A stretch of 5,522 nucleotides of DNA from Candidatus Colimorpha enterica (GTDB taxonomy: Bacteria > Bacillota > Clostridia > Oscillospirales > CAG-272). The translations under genes were made by a program, and so were the position numbers. The notes under the pieces were generated by a model. That model had not been told where the DNA came from. It ran no database searches and saw only the letters and a program-made list of their open reading frames with translations. Numbering within the stretch: the stretch's first letter is position 1; each line of letters begins with the position of its first letter. This document shows, piece by piece, positions 1-4,618 of the stretch. Location: contig JAGHTD010000070.1 of assembly GCA_018065475.1 (NCBI GenBank), forward strand, positions 1 through 5,522, given 5' to 3'.

Positions 1-300
1 GTTCATGAAGGAGCCCGCGATCATGATTATGAATCTCTGCCACGCCGGCTTTTTATTGAGGGCGTTCTCATCGGTGCTTTCCTCGTCCTCACCCGCCATA
101 CTGACGAATCCGCCGAAGGGCAGAAGCCGCCACGAGTAGGTGATGTTTGTCTTGTCCGACGTATAGGAAGCGAGCTTCGGACCCATTCCTATCGCGAACT
201 CCTCGATCTTTACTCCGAAGATCCTCGCCGTGGTATAATGTCCGAGCTCATGTATGAAGATAAGGAAACCGAATATCAGTATCGCTATTAAAATGCTCAT
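1..300 (-). CDS. rseP: RseP/RasP-type site-2 zinc metalloprotease, N-terminal part (cut by window edge)
   Basis: Intramembrane zinc protease of the S2P family (RseP in E. coli, RasP/YluC in Bacillus), which cleaves anti-sigma factors and leftover signal peptides inside the cytoplasmic membrane. The 100 visible residues, read from the minus strand, begin with a hydrophobic helix (about residues 2-16) carrying the zinc-protease motif HELGH at 17-21, where H17 and H21 would bind zinc and E18 is catalytic. KIEEFAIGMGPKL (31-43) and LPFGGFVSMAGED (60-72) follow the family pattern, and residues 90-100 begin the next membrane segment with AGSFMN, where many homologues have AGPxxN. The start is ATG at 300; an in-frame stop lies two codons upstream, so no longer start is possible. 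It is separated from dxr by one base, and its GAGG lies inside the end of dxr, so the two are probably translationally coupled. The PDZ domain and the C-terminal LDG motif would lie beyond the left edge. Confidence 0.93.
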   Translation of the reverse strand, partial: MSILIAILIFGFLIFIHELGHYTTARIFGVKIEEFAIGMGPKLASYTSDKTNITYSWRLLPFGGFVSMAGEDEESTDENALNKKPAWQRFIIMIAGSFMN

Positions 301-301
301 T

Positions 302-1450
302 TTACCTCAAATCTTTTTCAGCTTTTTCTCTGACAAGACGTCTCGCTTCCCTGTCGGCGGCAAGCACGTCGTCAGCCGAATGATAGTCTTTCTTTTCAAA
401 TCCGAGCGTCACGTCCGAAACGACGTCGCTTATATCCGTAAAGGAGATCTTTCCTTTCATGAAAAGGCCTACCGCTTCTTCGTCCGCGCCGTTCATCACC
501 GCGGGGGCAACTCCGCCGATCCCGTACGCCTTGTAAGCGAGGGACAGCAGCGGGAAGCTCTCCGTGTCGGGGTGACAGAAGGAAAGGTTCTTGGGTGACG
601 TGAAGTCGAGCGGCTTAGACAGGGACGAAAATCTATCCGGGCAGGTGAAGGCGTACTGTATGCAGAGGCGCATATCGGGACTGCCGAGCTGTGCGATGAC
701 CGCTCCGTCGTCGTATTCGACCATCGAATGGACGACGCTCTCCCTGTGGACGAGAACCTCGATCTCGGACGGTGAAACGCCGAACAGACGCACCGCCTCG
801 ATGACCTCGAAGCCCTTGTTCATCAGCGTCGCCGAATCTATCGTTATTCTGCTCCCCATGTTCCAAGTCGGGTGCGCGAGAGCGTCGGAGGGGGTGCTCC
901 CCGCAAGCTCTTCCCTCTTCTTCCCGAAAAAGGGGCCGCCCGTGCAGGTGAGCAGTATTCTTCTAATTTTGTTTCCGTTGAGGCACTGATAGATCGCTGA
1001 ATGTTCGGAATCAACGGGGATCATTCTGACGCCCTTTCTTTCAAGAGCTTCCGAAACCAGCTTGCCTCCCGTGACGAGGGATTCCTTGTTTGCGAGCGCA
1101 AGATCCCTCCCGCTTTCGATAGCCGCGAGCGTCGGTTTCAGTCCCGCAACTCCCGAAACGGAGTTGAGCACCATATCGCCTTCGGCAATCCCGGCGATCT
1201 TCTCGGCGGAATCGGTGCCGACGATCAGCTTCGTGCCTGCTTTTTTTGCCGTTATTTCAAGTTTTTCGGCTTCGTTTGCGTCGGCGATACCGCAGTACTG
1301 AGGTCTGAACTCACTTATCTGCTTTTCAAGCAGAGCGGCGTTCCTGCCTCCGGCGATCGCCGTGACCTTTATCCCGAGGTGACGGCATACGTCGAGCGTC
1401 TGCGTACCTATCGAGCCGGTCGAGCCGAGAACGATGATCTCTTTTTTCAT
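302..1450 (-). CDS. dxr: 1-deoxy-D-xylulose 5-phosphate reductoisomerase
   Basis: Converts DXP to 2-C-methyl-D-erythritol 4-phosphate with NADPH and a divalent metal, the first committed step of the MEP isoprenoid pathway, in the cytoplasm; it is the fosmidomycin target. The 382-residue protein is full length (E. coli has 398). The NADPH-binding GSTGSIG is at residues 9-15 and ANKES at 120-124. Metal ligands are D147 and E149 in PVDSEHS, and E215 in the stretch DSATLMNKGFE. The active-site lid HPTWNMG is at 193-199 (H193, W196). Substrate residues S206, N211 and K212 are present. One oddity is TCTGGPF at 168-174, which puts threonine where E. coli has Ser186 of the SGGPF motif. The start codon ATG at 1450 overlaps the cdsA stop as ATGA, and there is no good Shine-Dalgarno at normal spacing, which suggests reinitiation by ribosomes finishing cdsA. 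Its product pathway feeds UppS, encoded two genes upstream in the operon. Confidence 0.97.
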   Translation of the reverse strand: MKKEIIVLGSTGSIGTQTLDVCRHLGIKVTAIAGGRNAALLEKQISEFRPQYCGIADANEAEKLEITAKKAGTKLIVGTDSAEKIAGIAEGDMVLNSVSGVAGLKPTLAAIESGRDLALANKESLVTGGKLVSEALERKGVRMIPVDSEHSAIYQCLNGNKIRRILLTCTGGPFFGKKREELAGSTPSDALAHPTWNMGSRITIDSATLMNKGFEVIEAVRLFGVSPSEIEVLVHRESVVHSMVEYDDGAVIAQLGSPDMRLCIQYAFTCPDRFSSLSKPLDFTSPKNLSFCHPDTESFPLLSLAYKAYGIGGVAPAVMNGADEEAVGLFMKGKISFTDISDVVSDVTLGFEKKDYHSADDVLAADREARRLVREKAEKDLR

Positions 1451-2319
1451 ATTATGCTTACTATTCCGTTATAGACGCCGGGGACGTAGCAGAGGAAGAA
1501 CATGATCGAGAGCGAGCAGAGGATTATGCTGTCGAAACGGTCAAGCACTCCGCCGTGACCGGGGAACAGCTTACCGTAATCCTTTATTCCGTACCTGCGC
1601 TTTACAAGCGACATAAGAAGGTCGCCGCACTGTGAGAGAAAACTGCATACGAGAGCGACAGCGGCGAGGAACAGATAATTGACGTTATACCCGAAACGGG
1701 TGAAAACGAAGCCGTAAACGAGGGTGAGGATGACTGAGCAGAGCGTCCCGCCTACCGAGCCCTCGACGGTTTTCTTGGGGCTTACGTCGGGTATGAGCTT
1801 ATGCTTGCCGAACGCCATTCCGCAGAAATATGCGAATGTGTCGGTCGTCCATGAAATGACGAACGGAAGGAATACGTAGAACCAGCCGCAGCAGAAATCG
1901 TCGCGGAGTATCATGAGCGAAACGAAGCCGAGCGCAACGTAAACCGAAAAGAGCGCGGCTGTGCTTGCGTCGCCGACGTCGGTCTTTCCCTTCGAGAACA
2001 TCGCGTAGATCAGTATTGCGAGAACGAAGATGATCGCCGTTCCGAGAAACAGAGAGAGGACGACCTTGTTGTTGTGCTGAAAATCGCTCTGCCTGTTCGC
2101 CTCGGAGACGAAGCGGGCGAGGATCGGCTGAAAGGCCGCAAACGCGACGCCGATAACACTGTAAAAAACGTTGTTTACACCGATACATCTCAGCATCTCA
2201 TATACTCCGAGCCCGGCGAGAAATGCGATCAGAAGCGGGAACGCCCACGTTTCGGAAAAAATAAAGAACGGAATGAGCACCGCCGTCATTACCACGGCGG
2301 TAATAATCCTTGTTTTCAT
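1447..2319 (-). CDS. cdsA: Phosphatidate cytidylyltransferase (CDP-diglyceride synthase)
   Basis: Integral membrane enzyme that joins CTP and phosphatidic acid into CDP-diacylglycerol, precursor of phosphatidylglycerol and other phospholipids. The 290-residue protein is largely hydrophobic with about eight likely membrane segments (roughly residues 5-20, 25-45, 52-70, 86-107, 120-137, 145-165, 186-206 and 216-232, plus a last one near 264-282). The C-terminal family signature runs from S237 to D263, with KR at 240-241, KD at 246-247, PGHGG at 253-257 and DRFD at 260-263. Another conserved stretch is SPKKTVEG at 180-187, preceded by TDTFAYFCG (159-167) with FGKHKL (170-175). The ATG at 2319 has GAGG about 8 bases upstream, overlapping the uppS stop region. 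It lies 9 bases after uppS and overlaps dxr by 4 bases. The length is at the usual upper end for the family, with an extended polar loop near residues 72-86. Confidence 0.96.
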   Translation of the reverse strand: MKTRIITAVVMTAVLIPFFIFSETWAFPLLIAFLAGLGVYEMLRCIGVNNVFYSVIGVAFAAFQPILARFVSEANRQSDFQHNNKVVLSLFLGTAIIFVLAILIYAMFSKGKTDVGDASTAALFSVYVALGFVSLMILRDDFCCGWFYVFLPFVISWTTDTFAYFCGMAFGKHKLIPDVSPKKTVEGSVGGTLCSVILTLVYGFVFTRFGYNVNYLFLAAVALVCSFLSQCGDLLMSLVKRRYGIKDYGKLFPGHGGVLDRFDSIILCSLSIMFFLCYVPGVYNGIVSII

Positions 2320-2328
2320 AATGAAACC

Positions 2329-3009
2329 TCACACTCCGCCGTAACGGCGCTTTCTTCTGCCGAATTCCTCTACGCAGAGATCGACCTGCTTCTCGTCGAA
2401 ATCCGGCCACAGAACGTCGGAGAAATAAAACTCCGAATACGCACATTCCCAGAGCAGGAAGTTTGAGATTCTCTTTTCGGCTCCGGTGCGGACGATAAGA
2501 TCGGGAGGCGGACAATGGGAGGTGTAGAGCGACGAGGTTATATCGTCCTCCGTGACCTCTTTCTTTCCCTCCGCGATCAGTTTGTTTACGGCGTGGACGA
2601 TGTCGTCCCTTCCGCCGTAGTTGAGAGCAAGATTGAGCGTAAGCCCGAGGTCCTTCGTCTTCTCCTCAAGCGCAGTCATCCTCGCGGCGTATTCTCCAAA
2701 GGGTGCCTTTGACCCGAGGAAGTGGATGGAAATATTCTTCTTCATGCAGAACTTCTCCGCCTCGGCGAGATATTCGGCGAAAAGCTTCATTATCGCCGAG
2801 ACCTCCTCCGCCGGACGCTTCCAGTTCTCGGTGGAAAATGCGTAAACCGTAACGCAGGTGATACCTACGCTTCCGCAGTATTCGATGACCTTCTTGAAGG
2901 TCGCCGCACCCGCGACGTGTCCCGCCTGACGAGGCAGACCGCGATTTTTCGCCCATCTGCCGTTGCCGTCCATAATAAAGGCGATATGCTCAAGCCCGTT
3001 TTCAGTCAT
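2329..3009 (-). CDS. uppS: Isoprenyl (undecaprenyl) diphosphate synthase, cis-prenyltransferase
   Basis: Adds isopentenyl units in cis configuration to farnesyl diphosphate, making the C55 undecaprenyl diphosphate that carries peptidoglycan precursors across the membrane. Family motifs are all visible: FIMDGNGRWA at residues 11-20 with the catalytic D14, GHxxG at 30-34, YAFSTENWKRP at 56-66, NYGGRDDI at 130-137, and RTGAEKRISNFLLW at 174-187 with the diphosphate-binding R174 and R180. E193 in SEFYF is the expected metal ligand. At 226 residues it is short beside E. coli (253) and B. subtilis (260), but it ends in the usual RRxRRxGG-like tail, so it appears complete with a trimmed N-terminus. 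RTGAE replaces the usual RTGGE or RTSGE. The ATG at 3009 has AAAGGAAG about 6 bases upstream. Product chain length cannot be read from sequence alone; undecaprenyl is inferred from the operon context. Confidence 0.95.
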   Translation of the reverse strand: MTENGLEHIAFIMDGNGRWAKNRGLPRQAGHVAGAATFKKVIEYCGSVGITCVTVYAFSTENWKRPAEEVSAIMKLFAEYLAEAEKFCMKKNISIHFLGSKAPFGEYAARMTALEEKTKDLGLTLNLALNYGGRDDIVHAVNKLIAEGKKEVTEDDITSSLYTSHCPPPDLIVRTGAEKRISNFLLWECAYSEFYFSDVLWPDFDEKQVDLCVEEFGRRKRRYGGV

Positions 3010-3026
3010 GGTTCTTCCTTTCGTAA

Positions 3027-3056
3027 ATGAGGGGCTGACTTTCGTCCGCCCCTCAT
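3027..3056 (-). promoter_or_regulatory. Intercistronic hairpin with GAAA tetraloop between frr and uppS
   Basis: In the minus-strand transcript this 30-base element folds on itself: a perfect 9-bp stem (3048-3056 with 3027-3035, AUGAGGGGC against GCCCCUCAU), then a single G-A mismatch, then a 3-bp GAC/GUC stem closed by a GAAA loop. GAAA is a GNRA tetraloop only in the minus-strand RNA; the other strand would give UUUC. It starts 8 bases after the frr stop and ends just before the uppS ribosome binding site. Only three U residues follow, so it is a poor intrinsic terminator. An RNA processing or stability element, or a partial attenuator setting frr above uppS, is the likeliest role. The structure is seen; the role is inferred. 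Confidence 0.7.
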
Positions 3057-3064
3057 CGTGTGGT

Positions 3065-3619
3065 TCAGATGGACATGATGTCCTTTTGTTTTGCGGCAGT
3101 TACGTTGTCAACTTCCTTGATGTACTTGTCGGTAAGCTCCTGGATGTTCTTCTCTGCGAGTTTTTCCTCGTCCTCGGTGAGCTCGCTCTTCTTCTGCATT
3201 GCCTTTGCCTTGTCGTTGGCGTCACGGCGGAGGTTTCTTATAGCCACCTTCGCCTCTTCGCCCATCTTGGAGACCTGCTTTGAAAGGTCTTTACGTCTCT
3301 CCTCGGTGAGCATGGGGAAAGCAAGGCGGATGACCTTACCGTCGTTCTGCGGATTTATGCCGAGGTCGGATGCGAGGATCGCCTTCTCGATACTCTTGAG
3401 CGTCGAAGCGTCCCAGGGCTGGATGGCGAGAGTTCTTGCGTCGGGAGTGGAGATCTGCGCCATGGCGTTGATCTGCGTGGGGCAGCCGTAGTAATCGACG
3501 GTGATCTTGTCGAGAACGCTTGCGTTTGCTCTTCCCACTCTTACCGTTCCGAGTTCAAACTGATAGGAAGCGATGGTTTTTTTCATTTTCTCTTCGAGTT
3601 CTTTTGTTGCGAATGCCAT
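3065..3619 (-). CDS. frr: Ribosome recycling factor
   Basis: Works with EF-G to split the post-termination ribosome from mRNA and tRNA so that subunits can be reused; cytoplasmic and essential in most bacteria. The 184 residues match the family's near-constant length of about 185. The first helix of the three-helix bundle is at the N-terminus, ending in the conserved VRVGRANASVLD (26-37). The small beta domain follows (about 38-100), including DYYG (42-45), the ISTPDARTLAIQPWD segment (56-70) and the GINPQNDGKVIRL segment (87-99). The long C-terminal helices begin at FPMLTEERR (101-109) and contain RNLRRD (128-133), with R132 corresponding to the key E. coli arginine. The ATG at 3619 has AAGGA with 7 bases of spacing. 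It lies 25 bases after pyrH, the usual partner, and is followed by a 55-base gap with a hairpin before uppS. Confidence 0.97.
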   Translation of the reverse strand: MAFATKELEEKMKKTIASYQFELGTVRVGRANASVLDKITVDYYGCPTQINAMAQISTPDARTLAIQPWDASTLKSIEKAILASDLGINPQNDGKVIRLAFPMLTEERRKDLSKQVSKMGEEAKVAIRNLRRDANDKAKAMQKKSELTEDEEKLAEKNIQELTDKYIKEVDNVTAAKQKDIMSI

Positions 3620-3644
3620 AATTTTATCCTTCTTTCTAATAATT

Positions 3645-4358
3645 TCAGTGGATTATCGTGCCGATCTTCTCACCCTTGATAGCGCGGATGAGATTTTCGG
3701 GATCGGTTATGCCGAAAATGTGGAGAGCGATGTTGTTCTCTCTTCCGAATGCCGCCGCCGCGGCGTCGATGACCTTGAGGTTCTTGTCAAGGATCTCCTT
3801 GTAGGTGATCTCCTCGAGCTTTACTGCGTCGGGGTTCTTCTTGGGGTCGTCGGAGTAAACGGCGTCGATGTTCTTTGCCATCATTACGACGTCGGCACCG
3901 ATCTCTGCCGCTCTCAGCATTCCCGCCGTGTCGGTCGAGAAGAACGGGCAGCCCGTTCCGCATCCGAAGATGACTACGTGGCCCTTTTCAAGATGAGAGA
4001 CCGCCTTTTCCTTGAAATACTGCTCCGCAAAGGTGTTCATCTGTATTGCGGTCATTACCCTGGAGGATACTCCGATCTGCTCGAAGGTGTCCTGAAGCGC
4101 AAGAGCGTTGATCGCCGTGGCGAGCATACCCATGTGGTCGGCTCTCGTGCGGTCCATATTTCCGCCGTTTCTGCCTCTCCAAATATTGCCGCCGCCAACG
4201 ACTATGGCGACCTGAACCTTCATTTCAGTAAGCTTTTTTATTGCGCGGCAGACCTCTTCCACGAACGCGTAATTGTAGATCTCGCCGTCAGCTCCCGCGG
4301 AGAGCGCCTCTCCCGAAAGCTTGATCAGCACCCTTTTATATTTAAGCTGGTCTTCCAT
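3645..4358 (-). CDS. pyrH: Uridylate (UMP) kinase, amino-acid-kinase fold
   Basis: Phosphorylates UMP to UDP with ATP, in the cytoplasm, as a hexamer; in bacteria it is usually activated by GTP and inhibited by UTP. The 237 residues match the family (E. coli 241). The phosphate-binding KLSGEAL is at 13-19, the glycine-rich GGGNIWRG at 55-62, the UMP-site DHMGMLATAINALAL at 74-88, and the nucleotide-binding GTGCPFFSTDTA at 134-145, followed by AKNIDAVYSDDPKKNPDA (161-178). The last of these regions reads GTGCP where most homologues read GTGNP. The ATG at 4358 follows GGGAGGA at good spacing. It is the first gene of the operon, with a strong promoter directly upstream. In many Firmicutes rpsB and tsf precede pyrH; here a divergent pckG lies there instead, so pyrH appears to head its own transcript. 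Confidence 0.97.
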   Translation of the reverse strand: MEDQLKYKRVLIKLSGEALSAGADGEIYNYAFVEEVCRAIKKLTEMKVQVAIVVGGGNIWRGRNGGNMDRTRADHMGMLATAINALALQDTFEQIGVSSRVMTAIQMNTFAEQYFKEKAVSHLEKGHVVIFGCGTGCPFFSTDTAGMLRAAEIGADVVMMAKNIDAVYSDDPKKNPDAVKLEEITYKEILDKNLKVIDAAAAAFGRENNIALHIFGITDPENLIRAIKGEKIGTIIH

Positions 4359-4399
4359 TGTCTTTATCCTCCCGAATAAAACATAATATCTGTATTTAT

Positions 4400-4428
4400 A
4401 TTATATCACGGACGGCGTGACTTGTAAA
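4400..4428 (-). promoter_or_regulatory. Sigma-70/SigA-type promoter of the pyrH operon
   Basis: On the minus strand, TTTACA (4428-4423) and TATAAT (4405-4400) are separated by exactly 17 bases, and TGA directly precedes the -10, giving an extended TGnTATAAT element. The -10 is a perfect consensus and the -35 differs from TTGACA at one position. Transcription would start near 4393, leaving a 5' leader of about 35 bases with a GGGAGGA ribosome binding site before the pyrH ATG. This is one of the best promoter matches one can expect by eye; expression is probably high and housekeeping. Confidence 0.85.
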
Positions 4429-4443
4429 CAGGATTTTGTAAAC
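4422..4443. repeat. 8-bp direct repeat TTGTAAAC overlapping the pyrH -35 box
   Basis: TTGTAAAC occurs at 4422-4429 and again at 4436-4443, 14 bases apart start to start. On the minus strand these read GTTTACAA, and the promoter-proximal copy contains the -35 hexamer of the pyrH promoter. The second copy cannot serve as a -35 for the same -10 because it is too far away. It may be a regulator binding site or a chance repeat in AT-rich DNA; I recognise no known operator. Confidence 0.45.
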
Positions 4444-4479
4444 TTTTTTCAACGCTTTTGACTTCCGAAAAAGGCAAAA

Positions 4480-4520
4480 ACGAAAATGTGTTAATTTTTC
4501 ACGAAAATAACACGGAAAAC
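4480..4520. repeat. Helically spaced ACGAAAA-type repeats upstream of pckG
   Basis: ACGAAAAT occurs at 4480-4487 and 4501-4508, 21 bases apart, and a related ACGGAAAAC begins at 4512, a further 11 bases on. The spacings are close to two turns and one turn of the DNA helix, so the copies lie on one face. CGGAAAACG (4513-4521) recurs exactly at 4592-4600, on the far side of the pckG -10. Proteins binding in register, or intrinsic bending by A-tracts, could explain it. The region is A-rich, so chance is a real alternative. Confidence 0.4.
4488..4513. repeat. Imperfect inverted repeat GTGTTA...TAACAC, possible operator
   Basis: GTGTTA (4488-4493) and TAACAC (4508-4513) form perfect 6-bp arms around 14 bases. 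Inside, one mismatched pair is followed by three more complementary pairs (TTT at 4495-4497 with AAA at 4504-4506), so 9 of 13 positions are symmetric. The size suits a dimeric repressor or activator. It lies about 50-75 bases upstream of the pckG -10 element. It resembles half of a clostridial Rex site (TTGTTAA) but the other half is poor, so no regulator is assigned. Confidence 0.45.
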
Positions 4521-4523
4521 GCA

Positions 4524-4540
4524 TTTGTTAACAGTTTGTT
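4524..4540. repeat. TTTGTT direct repeat, 11-bp spacing, at the pckG -35 region
   Basis: TTTGTT occurs at 4524-4529 and 4535-4540, 11 bases apart, one helical turn. The first copy runs into the 8-bp palindrome TGTTAACA (4526-4533). The pair sits just upstream of where a -35 hexamer should be, which is where class II activators often bind. The regulator is unknown. Confidence 0.4.
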
Positions 4541-4564
4541 CATCAATTTCCGACCGAAATGTTA

Positions 4565-4570
4565 TATAAT
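4565..4570 (+). promoter_or_regulatory. pckG promoter, consensus -10 without a recognisable -35
   Basis: TATAAT at 4565-4570 is a perfect -10 box on the plus strand, 49 bases before the pckG start codon, with a likely transcription start near 4577. At 16-19 bases upstream no hexamer matches TTGACA at more than three positions, and there is no TGn extension. A promoter of this kind usually depends on an activator; the repeats just upstream fit that, but this is inference. Confidence 0.65.
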
Positions 4571-4580
4571 AAACTTGATT

Positions 4581-4599
4581 GTTTTCCATATCGGAAAAC
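4581..4599 (+). promoter_or_regulatory. Stem-loop at the 5' end of the pckG leader
   Basis: GTTTTCC (4581-4587) pairs perfectly with GGAAAAC (4593-4599) around a 5-base loop. With a start near 4577, the hairpin would occupy the extreme 5' end of the mRNA and stop 7 bases before the GGAGG ribosome binding site (4607-4611), leaving that site open. Such 5' hairpins can protect a transcript from 5'-end-dependent decay. Because it is palindromic DNA, it could instead be a repressor operator just downstream of the start site. Confidence 0.6.
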
Positions 4600-4606
4600 G
4601 AATAAC

Positions 4607-4611
4607 GGAGG
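4607..4611 (+). promoter_or_regulatory. Strong ribosome binding site of pckG
   Basis: GGAGG with 7 bases of spacing to the ATG at 4619; it fixes the start codon and suggests strong translation. Confidence 0.85.
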
Positions 4612-4618
4612 CGATTTT

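Noticed and set aside
1001..1474. Plus-strand open frame (157 codons) opposite dxr and the end of cdsA
   Set aside because: Antisense to the conserved Dxr N-terminus and crosses the cdsA/dxr junction; no recognisable protein features.
3006..3056. 16-codon minus-strand frame starting in the hairpin and ending as ATGA on the uppS start
   Set aside because: The end overlap looks like a leader peptide, but no ribosome binding site precedes its ATG and its codons are imposed by the hairpin; probably coincidence.
3027..3056. Intrinsic terminator after frr
   Set aside because: The stem is strong enough, but only three U residues follow before mixed sequence, and the downstream genes lack another visible promoter.
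3573..4379. Long plus-strand open frame (268 codons) opposite pyrH
   Set aside because: It lies antisense to a clear UMP kinase gene with full motifs, has no family resemblance and no fitting ribosome binding site or promoter; it is a by-product of codon bias.
4458..4463. TTGACT as a plus-strand -35 box
   Set aside because: No -10-like hexamer lies 16-19 bases downstream, and it is about 100 bases from the TATAAT used for pckG.
4488..4505. Rex (redox repressor) operator upstream of pckG
   Set aside because: The left half matches TTGTTAA at six of seven positions, but the right half matches TTAACAA at only about four of seven; too weak to name.
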